Assembly: GCF_021390175.1 (NCBI RefSeq)
Contig: NZ_CP090004.1
Location: 3,773,001 to 3,837,000 of the forward strand
Length of the DNA: 64,000 bases
From: Flagellimonas sp. HMM57
GTDB lineage: Bacteria > Bacteroidota > Bacteroidia > Flavobacteriales > Flavobacteriaceae
Direction of reading: 5' to 3'
Positions within the stretch are counted from its first letter, which is position 1, and each line of letters starts with the position of its first letter. The translations under genes and the position numbers were made by a program. The notes beneath the pieces are model-generated. The model did no database searches. It worked only from the letters and a program-made list of their open reading frames with translations, and was not told the origin of the DNA. Of the stretch, positions 8,907 to 17,607 are shown piece by piece.

Positions 8907-9728
8907 CTATAGTTCCTCTTTGATTCCTTTTCGAAAAGCTTCAAATTCTATCAAGTTATTGTGGTTTCCATTTTTAATGGTGTACATTTTTTTATCTTCA
9001 CTTGATATGGCAACGTATAATTTTTTGCCTGATTCATAAGAAACAACATTGTCAAGTGTTCCATGAAAAATACGAACAGGAGCCGATACGTTTTGAATAT
9101 ACTCAAATGAAGTCATTTTATATTTTAAAACGTGTTTGACGGGTAAAAAGGGGAAACGATTTTGAGCTTCATCCAACAAACTATAAAAAGGAGTTTCCAA
9201 AATCAGTTTTTTTGGCTTGTTATTGGATGCTAAATTGGTTGCAATACCAGACCCCAAGGAACGACCATAGACAACAATACTATCTTCTTCATAGAAGTCC
9301 AGTGCATAATCATAGAACAATTGCGCATCCTCATACAGTGCCGATTCGCTTAGTTTTCCGGTACTTTTTCCATAGGTCCTATAATCCATGACAATTACGT
9401 CATAGCGCAATTCCACAAATGAAGAAGCAATGTTCCCCCATCTAGATAAATCGCCCGCATTGCCATGAAAATATAGTATCAAGCCTTTTGGATTCTCTTG
9501 CTTAAAATGTAAGGCGTTTAATTTAGCGTCGTCTGTACCCTCCAAAAAGAGTTCTTCAAAATTTTGGGTAAACGAGTATTCGTAGTCAAGAGGAAGTTTT
9601 GAGGGTAGAAAAATGAGTTTTTCTTGAAGAAAATAAAGCATCGCTATAAGTAGTAAAAATAAAGATAAGATGGATAGCCCAAAACGTCTAAGCTTTTGCA
9701 TTGGCGCGTTTTGAAGAGTGTTTAACAT
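8907..9728 (-). CDS. alpha/beta hydrolase, membrane-anchored (BEM46-like)
   Basis: A 273-residue alpha/beta hydrolase with an N-terminal membrane anchor (LSILSLFLLLIAMLYFLQ). The nucleophile elbow is GRSLGSG (Ser near residue 155), HGTLDNVV supplies the acid and NGNHNNLIEF the catalytic His. YFHGNAGD is the oxyanion strand and DYRTYGKS the loop before the nucleophile. A later start at 9704 (MQKLRRFG) is possible and would reduce the overlap with the upstream paralogue. Tandem duplicate of the next gene, with which it overlaps by up to 41 bp. Substrate unknown; such proteins act as esterases, lipases or peptidases. Confidence 0.8.
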   Translation of the reverse strand: MLNTLQNAPMQKLRRFGLSILSLFLLLIAMLYFLQEKLIFLPSKLPLDYEYSFTQNFEELFLEGTDDAKLNALHFKQENPKGLILYFHGNAGDLSRWGNIASSFVELRYDVIVMDYRTYGKSTGKLSESALYEDAQLFYDYALDFYEEDSIVVYGRSLGSGIATNLASNNKPKKLILETPFYSLLDEAQNRFPFLPVKHVLKYKMTSFEYIQNVSAPVRIFHGTLDNVVSYESGKKLYVAISSEDKKMYTIKNGNHNNLIEFEAFRKGIKEEL

Positions 9729-10563
9729 TAATACTGGAACCTTCTAGATCCACTTTCTTGGGTTTTGTCGTAATGATTTCTGTCAGCATGGTATGATACG
9801 ATTCAAAAGTGTTTAAATTTTTGTGTCCCCCTCCTATTACCGTGTAAAGTTTGGTAAGCTCAGGTTTAATTTTTGAGAGTTTGACACTTGTTTTATAGGG
9901 TATTAACTTATCATCCGTGCCGTGGATAATATGAATTGGGCAGTTTACATATTTTAACCATTTGTAAGTTGGCATTGGAAATTTTATCAGTAAAGAAAGT
10001 GGCATAAACGGAATAAACTTTTTTGCGACTTTGCTCAAACTATAATAGGGAGCATCCAATATCAACATACGGGGATTGTTCATTGAAGCTAATTTTGCAG
10101 CGAAACCTGAACCCATGGAACGACCATAAAGTATAATGTATTTTTCAGTCACTTTATCTTTGAGCTTGTTATAGATTACCTGCATATCACGTTTTACCGC
10201 TTTCTGTGTTCTTCTCCCCGTACTCTTGCCAAAACCGCGGTAATCTACCATAATGACATCATAACCATGACGCGTGAAATCGACAGCAAACTTCCCCCAT
10301 CCTTTTATGCTTTTTGAATTCCCCTTTAGATAAAAAACTATTCCCTTGGGTTTTTCCGATTTAAAGTGCAATCCATTGATAACGGCCCCGTCCCTTGTCT
10401 CAACATTATACTCTTCAATTACCTGATTATCGTAATGGAACTGAAAATCTTTGGATAATTTTTCAGGCTTAAATAAAAAGTAATCCTGTAAAAAATATAG
10501 CAAAACACTGATCACCAAATAGCTTGTAATAACAATCAACAAAATGTAAAGCCAGTTTGGCAT
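9688..10563 (-). CDS. alpha/beta hydrolase, membrane-anchored (BEM46-like), upstream paralogue
   Basis: A 291-residue paralogue of the downstream gene. I start at the ATG at 10563 (MPNWLYILLIVITSYL) because it opens the membrane anchor; the frame continues to a TTG at 10590. Catalytic elements: YLKGNSKS oxyanion region, GRSMGSG nucleophile elbow, HGTDDKLIPY (Asp) and GGGHKNL (His). The two hydrolases share domain order and most motifs, so they arose by tandem duplication and are probably transcribed together. The 222-bp region upstream separates it from a divergent membrane protein gene. Confidence 0.8.
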   Translation of the reverse strand: MPNWLYILLIVITSYLVISVLLYFLQDYFLFKPEKLSKDFQFHYDNQVIEEYNVETRDGAVINGLHFKSEKPKGIVFYLKGNSKSIKGWGKFAVDFTRHGYDVIMVDYRGFGKSTGRRTQKAVKRDMQVIYNKLKDKVTEKYIILYGRSMGSGFAAKLASMNNPRMLILDAPYYSLSKVAKKFIPFMPLSLLIKFPMPTYKWLKYVNCPIHIIHGTDDKLIPYKTSVKLSKIKPELTKLYTVIGGGHKNLNTFESYHTMLTEIITTKPKKVDLEGSSINVKHSSKRANAKA

Positions 10564-10812
10564 GTAGCTAGTTTTTGTTTCAAAATACAAAAAAACTTTT
10601 TAGTCAATGCTACTGTGCTATTTTTCAATACATTAAAAACCGGCATTTTAATACCGTTGATTACTGGATAAAAAGCTCCTATCCAAATGCCATTTTTAAT
10701 ACTTGTTTGTCAGATGAACCAACATTTTTGGTTACATATCGATTTGTTTCTAGCTTCTGAATTCTAATCCTTTTATTTACACCATGTTAACTGGCACAAA
10801 TTTGAAAATGAT

Positions 10813-11292
10813 ATGAAATCGCTATCCAAAACTTTTAATTGGAAAAGAACCAATATTCTTATCGCCGTAGTTTTACTAATATTGATTGGATTGAATTTTT
10901 ACGGTCCCTATACCAATAAGTTCTACATTTTTAAGCTAAGTAATTATATTTTACCGCTGCTCAGCATAGTACATTTCTTGTATATGTACGTAATTTGGTT
11001 CAAAATAAAGGAAGAAGAGATTCCTGATCCCCAAATGAGAAATCTTGAATATGGACTTTATGCAGTATTACTCTTTTACATATTCAAGATGTATGACGTG
11101 ATAGTAGTTCTGGGTTCTTCTTCACAATACCAACAACATTTAATTGCACCTATATTTAAACCTATGGTTTTGCTTTCCATTGCTTTATACGGTTTATTGA
11201 TAGTATTGACACTATTCTCCTTTTGGCAACGCAAGCACTATATTGGTGGGTACAATTTTGAAAAATACAACGATATCAATATTTGGCAATAA
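10813..11292 (+). CDS. hypothetical four-helix membrane protein
   Basis: A 159-residue protein with four hydrophobic segments at about residues 14-34, 42-64, 78-98 and 113-135, a basic N-terminus (KSLSKTFNWKRTN) and a Tyr-rich polar tail. I recognise no family motif. It ends 2 bp from the stop of the convergent AAA ATPase gene, so no terminator fits between them. Function unknown. Confidence 0.6.
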   Translation: MKSLSKTFNWKRTNILIAVVLLILIGLNFYGPYTNKFYIFKLSNYILPLLSIVHFLYMYVIWFKIKEEEIPDPQMRNLEYGLYAVLLFYIFKMYDVIVVLGSSSQYQQHLIAPIFKPMVLLSIALYGLLIVLTLFSFWQRKHYIGGYNFEKYNDINIWQ

Positions 11293-11294
11293 CG

Positions 11295-12764
11295 TTATAA
11301 TCCCCTTATATAACTACCATAAAGATCTTTAAACTGATAACCTTCGGTAAAACGGTTTTTGGTCAATTTTTTATGTGCGACCAATCCCCAAAGCAATAAC
11401 TCTTTCATAAAGTAGGAATCTTCTTTTGAAATAGCTGGTTGATGGTCGGCAATGAGTTTATTTAAGGGTTTAACAGCATCCAATTTGGTCTTGTACTCAT
11501 CATCTGTGTCTTCGTCCAGAAGTTCAAAGCCTTCACCATCAAAAAACCAATGGATCAAATCGTCATATGCAGTTTCGGCATCTTTACGTTCTAATTTTGC
11601 AATCTCTGGAAAATAGTTGGGGAACAAAGACTTTATGGCATCTTCAATAAGGATTTCTGCTACAGAGCCTGCACCTTCTTGTTCGCCCTCATAAACCAAT
11701 TCTATTTTTCCAGTGATTGATGGAACCACGCCCATAAAGTCGCTCAAACGTACTGTGGTCTGCTTTTCCCCAGACCTAATGATTCTCCTCTCAGCAGTAC
11801 TCAAAAGATTCTCAAATGCGGTGATGCTCATCCTTGCACTCACACCACTCTTAGCATCTACATATTCACTATTACGTGCCTCAAAACTGATTTGTTCCAA
11901 AACATCCATGGCAATTTCGGGTACTTGGATACTATCTTTTTGCCTTCCGTCCAATTGCGCTTCTTGCTTTGTTATCTTTTTGGCAATTTCCAATGAATCT
12001 GGGTAATGGGTCAATATTTGTGAGCCAATCCTATCCTTTAAAGGGGTAACAATACTACCTCTATTGGTGTAATCTTCAGGATTAGCGGTAAAAACGAATT
12101 GTAGGTCCAAGGAAAGTCGCAACTTAAATCCACGAATCTGTATATCTCCCTCTTGCAGTATGTTAAATAAGGCCACTTGTATTCTTGCTTGAAGGTCGGG
12201 CAATTCATTAATAACAAAAATACAACGATTTGCACGTGGAATCATACCAAAATGAATGACCCTGTCATCCGCATAAGATAATTTTAGGTTTGCTGCTTTT
12301 ATGGGATCAATATCGCCTATCAAATCAGCAACAGTCACGTCTGGTGTAGCCAATTTTTCATAGAAGCGCTCATCCCTGTGAATCCAATCAATCGGGGTAT
12401 CATCACCTTTTTCTTTGATGAGTTCAGTCGCATACCTAGAAATAGGTTGAAATGGGTCATCATGGACTTCAGAACCTTCTACAACTGGAATCCATTCGTC
12501 CAGCAATTGCACCATCAACCTTGCTAAACGTGTTTTTGCCTGACCTCGCAATCCTAATAGATTGATATTATGTCTGGACAAAATCGCACGCTCCAGTTCT
12601 GGAATCACGGAATTTTCATATCCCCAGACCCCATGAAAAGTATTTTCGCCTTGGGCTATTTTCTCCAACAGATTTTCTCTTAGCTCGTCTTTTATGCTCT
12701 TGGATTGGTAGCCTATTTTTTTTAGTGCGCCTAAAGTTGTTATTTTTTTGGTATCTATTTTCAT
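11295..12764 (-). CDS. MoxR/magnesium-chelatase-like AAA+ ATPase
   Basis: A 489-residue AAA+ ATPase of the ChlI/MoxR group. Walker A is GLRGQAKT near residue 75; the Walker B position reads CIFVINELPDL, with Asn-Glu where classical AAA+ proteins have Asp-Glu; FTANPEDYTNRG is sensor 1; LKDRIGSQ follows as in ChlI. I start at the ATG at 12764 (MKIDTKKIT); the frame extends 15 bp further to a TTG. Just upstream on the same strand is a VWA protein, so this is a MoxR-VWA pair, thought to remodel or insert cofactors into client complexes. The client here is unknown. Confidence 0.85.
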   Translation of the reverse strand: MKIDTKKITTLGALKKIGYQSKSIKDELRENLLEKIAQGENTFHGVWGYENSVIPELERAILSRHNINLLGLRGQAKTRLARLMVQLLDEWIPVVEGSEVHDDPFQPISRYATELIKEKGDDTPIDWIHRDERFYEKLATPDVTVADLIGDIDPIKAANLKLSYADDRVIHFGMIPRANRCIFVINELPDLQARIQVALFNILQEGDIQIRGFKLRLSLDLQFVFTANPEDYTNRGSIVTPLKDRIGSQILTHYPDSLEIAKKITKQEAQLDGRQKDSIQVPEIAMDVLEQISFEARNSEYVDAKSGVSARMSITAFENLLSTAERRIIRSGEKQTTVRLSDFMGVVPSITGKIELVYEGEQEGAGSVAEILIEDAIKSLFPNYFPEIAKLERKDAETAYDDLIHWFFDGEGFELLDEDTDDEYKTKLDAVKPLNKLIADHQPAISKEDSYFMKELLLWGLVAHKKLTKNRFTEGYQFKDLYGSYIRGL

Positions 12765-12793
12765 TCCTCTTTCAATCAATTTTTATAACATTC

Positions 12794-12819
12794 CACCCTT
12801 CGACAGGCTCAGGGCGACA
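12794..12819. repeat. isolated palindromic repeat of the CCCTTCGACAGGCTCAGGG type
   Basis: A 26-bp imperfect palindrome with CCCT/AGGG arms, in the 102 bp between the VWA and ATPase genes. It belongs to a widespread class of short bacterial intergenic repeats and is related in layout, though not identical, to the half-units at 17208-17689. Confidence 0.6.
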
Positions 12820-12866
12820 GTTTTTTGTTTATTTCTAAATTTGTGCTCCGTATTCCTACTTCGCAC

Positions 12867-14021
12867 TTACTTTATCCTTTTTCTTCTATTTTGTTCGTAA
12901 TCTTCAAATATCATTTCACCAAGACCCTTTAATCCCGTATAAAATGCTTTCCCTTTATTGGCCTGTGTAAACTGCCGTACAAATTGCATAAGATAAGGGT
13001 CTTGTGCAATCATAAACGTAGTAATGGGTATATGGAGTTTTCTGGCTTGCTGCGCCATTGCGTAACATTTCTCCACGATATGATCATCCAGTCCAACACT
13101 GTTTTTGTAATAGTCCCCGTTTGGAAGTCGCAGACAAGATGGCTTTCCATCCGTAATCATAAAAATCTGCTTATTGGTGTTTCGCTTACGCCTGAGCATA
13201 TCCATTGCCAATTGCAATCCGGCTACAGTATTGGTATGGTAAGGGCCTACTTTCAAATATGGTAAATCCTTAATTGGAATGGGCCAGGCATCATTACCAA
13301 AAACCAAAATATCGAGGGTATCCTTAGGATAACGCGTGGTAATCAATTCTGCCAGTGCCATAGCAACTTTCTTGGCCGGGGTTATTCTGTCCTCACCATA
13401 TAGAATCATACTGTGGCTTATATCGATCATCAGTACAGTGCTCATCTGTGCTTTGTACTGCGTATCCTCTACCACCAAATCGTCTTCATTTAACGAAAAA
13501 CTGTCCAATCCATGATTGATTTGTGCATTTTTAAGACTTTCCGTCATGGAGATATGCTCTAGGCCATCCCCAAAACGATATTCCCTAAACTCTCCTGTAT
13601 GTTCATCTCCCCTACCTGATTTTCCAGTTTTATGATTACCAGAACCACTTCTTTTAAGCTTACCAAAAATTTGGTCCAATGCGCGTTGCCGAAGCATCCG
13701 TTCCAATTTAGCTGTTATCGAAAGGTTTCCGCTACCGTCACCTTCTTCTCCATCACCTTCTCCTTGTTTCGCATCGTCGTCAAACTCCTCTCGAATAAAT
13801 CCTTTTGCTTTTAAATCTTCTATAAAGTCGTCGATAGTGTAATCATCATCGGTAAGTTCATATTCTTTGTCCAATTCCCTGAGCCAATCCAAGGCTTCTT
13901 CGACATCACCGGAAGTATGCGTAATGAGTTCTTGAAAAATCTCAAAAAGTTTTTCAAACGGGGTTTGATTAGGTGCTTCGTATGTAGTAAAACGAAATCC
14001 TTTTCTTGTATTCATAGCCAT
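12867..14021 (-). CDS. VWA domain-containing protein (partner of MoxR-like ATPase)
   Basis: A 384-residue cytoplasmic protein with a C-terminal von Willebrand factor A domain from about residue 190. The MIDAS motif is DISHS (LMIDISHSM), with a later NTVAGLQLAMDML Thr site and TDGKPS. The N-terminal half is acidic, with a low-complexity linker rich in Gly, Asp and Glu near residues 90-105. It resembles ChlD/CoxE-type partners of MoxR ATPases. It is the first gene of the pair; the ATPase follows after about 100 bp that contain a palindromic repeat. Start could be 14021 (MAMNTRKG) or 14015. Confidence 0.85.
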   Translation of the reverse strand: MAMNTRKGFRFTTYEAPNQTPFEKLFEIFQELITHTSGDVEEALDWLRELDKEYELTDDDYTIDDFIEDLKAKGFIREEFDDDAKQGEGDGEEGDGSGNLSITAKLERMLRQRALDQIFGKLKRSGSGNHKTGKSGRGDEHTGEFREYRFGDGLEHISMTESLKNAQINHGLDSFSLNEDDLVVEDTQYKAQMSTVLMIDISHSMILYGEDRITPAKKVAMALAELITTRYPKDTLDILVFGNDAWPIPIKDLPYLKVGPYHTNTVAGLQLAMDMLRRKRNTNKQIFMITDGKPSCLRLPNGDYYKNSVGLDDHIVEKCYAMAQQARKLHIPITTFMIAQDPYLMQFVRQFTQANKGKAFYTGLKGLGEMIFEDYEQNRRKRIK

Positions 14022-14098
14022 TACATAAAATTAACACTTTCTGCTTTATGATTACCGCTTTAATGAAAACTTAACTTTATTCAAAGTTCAAACACAAA

Positions 14099-14133
14099 TT
14101 CAAGTTTCAAGTTTCAAGTTTCAAGTTTTAAGT
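14099..14133. repeat. tandem 7-mer repeat (TTCAAGT)5
   Basis: Four exact copies of TTCAAGT and a fifth with one change (TTTAAGT) lie head to tail, followed by a partly complementary stretch (AAACTTAAGCTT). It sits in the 152-bp divergent intergenic region between the VWA gene and the DUF1853 gene. Confidence 0.85.
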
Positions 14134-14173
14134 TCAAACTTAAGCTTACGCTCTCGTATTTGATTTCAATGAT

Positions 14174-15025
14174 ATGATTTTAAAAAAGAGTTTACTTGAT
14201 TCTATTACATTTGTTGGGATGGATAGAGAACTATGTTTGGGCTTTTACAATACTGCTCCGCTTTGGGTGAATGAACAATTTGGGATTGAACAATTTGAAT
14301 TTCCTGAGCTTTTACTAACTGAATTTGAGTCTGAAACTATTAACGAACGCTTACGCCTAGGGCATCAAATGGAAATTGTTTTTGAACAATTGATTTCATT
14401 TTCGGAACAGTGGAAAATTCTAGCTAAGAATCTATTGATTGATGAAGGTAAAATACGCTTGGGTGAACTTGATTTTATCTTGAGGAATATAGAAACCGCT
14501 CAAGTGTATCATATAGAGCTAGCCTATAAATTTTACATTGTCAATCCAGATATTTCAGAACCAATTCACCGTTTAATGGGACCGAACAAACGCGATATGT
14601 TCTTTACCAAACTGGATAAATTGAAGGAAAAACAATTTCCTTTGTTATATAATGCTGCATTACATGATAAGCTGCAAGAATTAGAGATAAACCCCATTAT
14701 TGTTATTCAACAGGCATGTTTTAAAACACAACTTTTCGTTCCTTATGGCGATAGTAACATTTCTATCCGCCCATTAAACAATAAATGTATTCAAGGGAGC
14801 TGGCTTAGGTTTAACGATTTTAACTCAGAAACGTTTAGGAAGTTTGAGTATTACATTCCTTTTAAAAAAGAATGGGTCATTACCCCTACATCAAATCGAA
14901 AATACACATCTCACTATGCAGCACTCCTTGAAGTCAACCTAAGCATGCTAAAAGAAAATGCGCCAATGCTCTGGGTAAAAAAACCAGACGGAACTATTGA
15001 AAAATTATTTGTGGTTTGGTGGTGA
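14174..15025 (+). CDS. DUF1853 family protein
   Basis: A 283-residue protein that I assign to DUF1853 from the order LGELDFILRN (near residue 95), HIELAYKFYI (near 114), GPNKRDMF and the C-terminal KKEWVITPT. The spacing of GELDFIL and ELAYK resembles the D and ExK positions of PD-(D/E)XK nuclease cores; this is inference from the pattern only. No signal peptide. Genes on both sides run independently. Function unknown. Confidence 0.75.
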   Translation: MILKKSLLDSITFVGMDRELCLGFYNTAPLWVNEQFGIEQFEFPELLLTEFESETINERLRLGHQMEIVFEQLISFSEQWKILAKNLLIDEGKIRLGELDFILRNIETAQVYHIELAYKFYIVNPDISEPIHRLMGPNKRDMFFTKLDKLKEKQFPLLYNAALHDKLQELEINPIIVIQQACFKTQLFVPYGDSNISIRPLNNKCIQGSWLRFNDFNSETFRKFEYYIPFKKEWVITPTSNRKYTSHYAALLEVNLSMLKENAPMLWVKKPDGTIEKLFVVWW

Positions 15026-15141
15026 AGGAAATAACCCAAAAGCTCGTTTTAGAGATTACACAATACCTGATATTTATAAAATAATGTTGTTTCCATGCAA
15101 CCCTTAAAAATTTAAATTGTCTTTAATAAAAACCAATACCT

Positions 15142-15816
15142 ATGCTTAATACTACTGTCCAATTTATATTGCTACTACTATTCTTGCACTTTGGTTTACA
15201 ACTAAAGGCACAGAAGGATTCCATGGACTATATTGAATTCAATGATCGCAAGAATGTGGTGCACGGGGTCTATTTAGGAGTAACTGGGCATTACGGAGAG
15301 TTAAAAGGGATATCAACCTATGGTGTCGGTATTAAATTCGCTTATGTGGCCAATCGAAAATTTGAGATTGGTTTAGCGGCAAATGTCCTACAATCTGATC
15401 AAGAGTTCATTACCGTTGTAGATATTGACAACAAACTTATTGGAGCTTATCTGGGCGCACATTTAGAACCTATATTCTTTAGTAAAAAAAGATTGAATTT
15501 ATCAGTGCCTTTGTTTGTCGGTTTTGGAGGTATAGGATATACTACTGGGAACAGTGACGATTTTAGTGAGGAATTTATAGATAGGGAATTTGAGAATGTG
15601 AATAACATTTATGTGATTGAACCAGGAGTAAGTGTACTTTTTAACATCTCTAGATATCTACAATTAGAAGCTGGTGTCAAATACCGTTTTACCAATAAAA
15701 TAGACCTTGCCACTAGCCCAATTACAAGATTAAATGGTTTTTCTACTGGTATTGGCATCAAAGTAGGAATCTTCAATATGGGGCGAAACCGTTACAAAAA
15801 GAACATTTCCGAATAA
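15142..15816 (+). CDS. hypothetical outer-membrane beta-barrel protein
   Basis: A 224-residue exported protein. The signal peptide (about residues 1-23, LLLLFLHFGLQLKAQ) is followed by alternating polar/apolar strands with Gly turns (GVYLGVTGHYGELKG, LEAGVKYRFTNK, GFSTGIGIKVGIF), a typical small outer-membrane barrel. No catalytic motif. It ends 13 bp from the convergent stop of hisIE, with no clear terminator between. Confidence 0.6.
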   Translation: MLNTTVQFILLLLFLHFGLQLKAQKDSMDYIEFNDRKNVVHGVYLGVTGHYGELKGISTYGVGIKFAYVANRKFEIGLAANVLQSDQEFITVVDIDNKLIGAYLGAHLEPIFFSKKRLNLSVPLFVGFGGIGYTTGNSDDFSEEFIDREFENVNNIYVIEPGVSVLFNISRYLQLEAGVKYRFTNKIDLATSPITRLNGFSTGIGIKVGIFNMGRNRYKKNISE

Positions 15817-15829
15817 GAATGGTACTATT

Positions 15830-16429
15830 TTATTTATGTCGTTCTTTTAAAATCTTTTCAATGGCACTCAACTTGTATCCTTTGGCCTGTAACAAAATCA
15901 AATAATGAAATAGCAAATCGGCACTCTCGTTCAAAAAGAGTTCATCATTATTATCTTTGGCCTCAATTACTGTTTCAACAGCTTCCTCCCCTACTTTTTG
16001 CGCTATTTTATTGATGCCTTTTCTAAACAATGAAGCTACATAACTCTTTTCATCATCCTTATTTTCTTTTCGGGAAGTTATAATATCCTCTAGTTCCGTT
16101 AGAAATCCATAAGTCTGTGAATTGTCCTCTGCCCAACAAGTATCAGTTCCCTTATGACAAGTGGGTCCTGCCGGATTCACCATTATAAGCAATGTATCAT
16201 TATCACAGTCATTTGTTATACGCACCAAATTCAAAAAGTTGCCACTTTCCTCACCTTTGGTCCAAAGTCTATTTTTGGATCTGCTAAAAAAAGTTACTTT
16301 TTTGGTCTCTATTGTCTTGTCAAATGCTTCTTGGTTCATGTACCCAAGCATCAAGACATTTTTTGTTCTTGAATCTTGAATGATGGCAGGTACCAATCCA
16401 TCTGGGTTTTTAGTAAAGTCTATTTTCAT
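15830..16429 (-). CDS. hisIE: bifunctional phosphoribosyl-AMP cyclohydrolase / phosphoribosyl-ATP diphosphatase
   Basis: Catalyses steps 2 and 3 of histidine synthesis. The N-terminal cyclohydrolase domain (about 1-105) carries MLGYMNQEA, TFFSRSKNRLWTKGEES and the metal-binding NDCDNDTLL and CHKGTDTCW motifs. The C-terminal diphosphatase domain (about 110-199) contains SYVASLF, KVGEEAVETVIEAK and ESADLLFHYLILL. The 199-residue fused form is normal in Bacteroidota. It is the last gene of the his operon; its ATG is 2 bp after the hisF stop. Confidence 0.95.
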   Translation of the reverse strand: MKIDFTKNPDGLVPAIIQDSRTKNVLMLGYMNQEAFDKTIETKKVTFFSRSKNRLWTKGEESGNFLNLVRITNDCDNDTLLIMVNPAGPTCHKGTDTCWAEDNSQTYGFLTELEDIITSRKENKDDEKSYVASLFRKGINKIAQKVGEEAVETVIEAKDNNDELFLNESADLLFHYLILLQAKGYKLSAIEKILKERHK

Positions 16430-16431
16430 TT

Positions 16432-17187
16432 TTAAAGTCTAACGGGAATTCCCTCTTTCTGTAATTGTTGCTTTAAATCCTTTATTTCGATTTCTTTAAA
16501 ATGAAAAATACTGGCTGCCAATGCAGCATCCGCTTTCCCATCAGTAAAAGTATCGGTAAAATGTGAAATGGTTCCCGCACCGCCTGATGCGATTACCGGT
16601 ATGTTCACCAAAGTTGATAATTTTGCCAAAGCTTTGTTCGCAAAACCACCTTTTGTCCCATCGTGGTTCATAGAGGTGAACAATATCTCCCCTGCTCCAC
16701 GTTCTTCAACTTCTTTTGCCCATTCGAACAAATCAATATCCGTGGGTACTTTACCACCTACCAGATGTACTTTCCAGTATCCATCTATTAGCTTCGCGTC
16801 AATAGCTACCACTATACACTGAGAACCAAATTTAGCTACCAGTTCGTTGATCAATTCAGGTCTTTTGACAGCTGAGGAATTAATAGAAACCTTATCAGCC
16901 CCATTTTGAAGTAACATATCAACGTCTTCAATGGATGAAATTCCTCCTCCTACAGTAAATGGAATATTCACTTTTTCCGCAACATGATATACTAAATCAG
17001 CTAAGGTCTTTCTTTTTTCCTCGGTTGCGGAAATATCAAGAAATACCAATTCATCCGCCCCTTTGTCCGCATATATTTGGGCAAGTTCCACTGGGTCTCC
17101 TGCATCCCTAAGGTCAACAAAATTGACGCCTTTTACGGTACGTCCATTTTTGATGTCCAAACAGGGAATTATTCGTTTTGTTAGCAC
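16432..17187 (-). CDS. hisF: imidazole glycerol phosphate synthase, cyclase subunit
   Basis: TIM-barrel cyclase that works with HisH to convert PRFAR and ammonia into imidazole glycerol phosphate and AICAR. The first catalytic Asp is in [15 protein letters not shown] (near residue 11), the second in [10 protein letters not shown] (near 130), and phosphate-binding loops are VGGGIS and ASGGAG. The start is GTG at 17185-17187 (MLTKRIIP). It is separated from hisA by a DinB-like gene and a GIY-YIG gene with flanking palindromes, an unusual break in a run that is normally contiguous. Confidence 0.95.
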   Translation of the reverse strand: MLTKRIIPCLDIKNGRTVKGVNFVDLRDAGDPVELAQIYADKGADELVFLDISATEEKRKTLADLVYHVAEKVNIPFTVGGGISSIEDVDMLLQNGADKVSINSSAVKRPELINELVAKFGSQCIVVAIDAKLIDGYWKVHLVGGKVPTDIDLFEWAKEVEERGAGEILFTSMNHDGTKGGFANKALAKLSTLVNIPVIASGGAGTISHFTDTFTDGKADAALAASIFHFKEIEIKDLKQQLQKEGIPVRL

Positions 17188-17207
17188 ATTATTATAATTT
17201 AATTGAA

Positions 17208-17288
17208 CGTCATTCTGAATTCATTTCAGAACACCATTCTTGTTATCTTAAGTTTTTAGTGTGACCCTGAAACGAGTTCAGGGTGACG
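17208..17288. repeat. REPIN-like composite palindrome, unit 1 (3' side of GIY-YIG gene)
   Basis: An 81-bp unit made of two hairpin-forming half-units in inverted orientation. The left half begins CGTCATTCTGAA with arms TTCTGAA/TTCAGAA. The right half has perfect 8-bp arms ACCCTGAA/TTCAGGGT at 17264-17284 with loop ACGAG and ends GGTGACG. The outer ends CGTCA...TGACG are complementary. It lies 8 bp past the stop of the GIY-YIG gene and 21 bp before hisF. Confidence 0.85.
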
Positions 17289-17296
17289 ATATCCTT

Positions 17297-17575
17297 TTAA
17301 AAATAAAGCGTTTCCAGAGTAGGATTTTTTTCTTTAATCAAGTTTACTTTCCATTCATGTTTCCAATTTTTCAACTGTTTCTCACGAGCAATAGCTTCTT
17401 TAATATTCGTAAAAACTTCAAAATATACTAAATCCCATATATTATATTTTTTTGCAAATTTTGATTTCTGACCCGTTTGATGGTCTATAATCCTTCTAGA
17501 TAAATCTGAAGTCACACCTATATAAAATGTAGTTCTGTACTTGTTCGTCATTATATAAATAAAACTTTCTTGCAT
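17297..17575 (-). CDS. small GIY-YIG nuclease family protein
   Basis: A 92-residue single-domain GIY-YIG endonuclease-type protein. The signature reads FIYIMTN at the N-terminus and FYIGVTSDLSRRI near residue 18, with the catalytic Arg in LSRRI. HQTGQKSKFAKKY follows near 33, and the metal-binding Glu region is EAIAREKQLKNW near 60-71. Such proteins are often mislabelled UvrC. This copy sits inside the his operon between the DinB gene and hisF and is bracketed by two 81-82 bp palindromic units in the same orientation. I infer that gene and repeats form one mobile or repeat-maintaining element, analogous to RAYT-REPIN loci but with a different nuclease. Confidence 0.9.
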   Translation of the reverse strand: MQESFIYIMTNKYRTTFYIGVTSDLSRRIIDHQTGQKSKFAKKYNIWDLVYFEVFTNIKEAIAREKQLKNWKHEWKVNLIKEKNPTLETLYF

Positions 17576-17607
17576 CTCTCTATATATGTACTTTCAGTTA
17601 AGTTCTA

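Noticed and set aside
10575..10760. 61-aa plus-strand frame between the hydrolase and membrane protein genes
   Set aside because: AT-rich spacer with no start context or domain; it overlaps the 5' part of the hydrolase frame.
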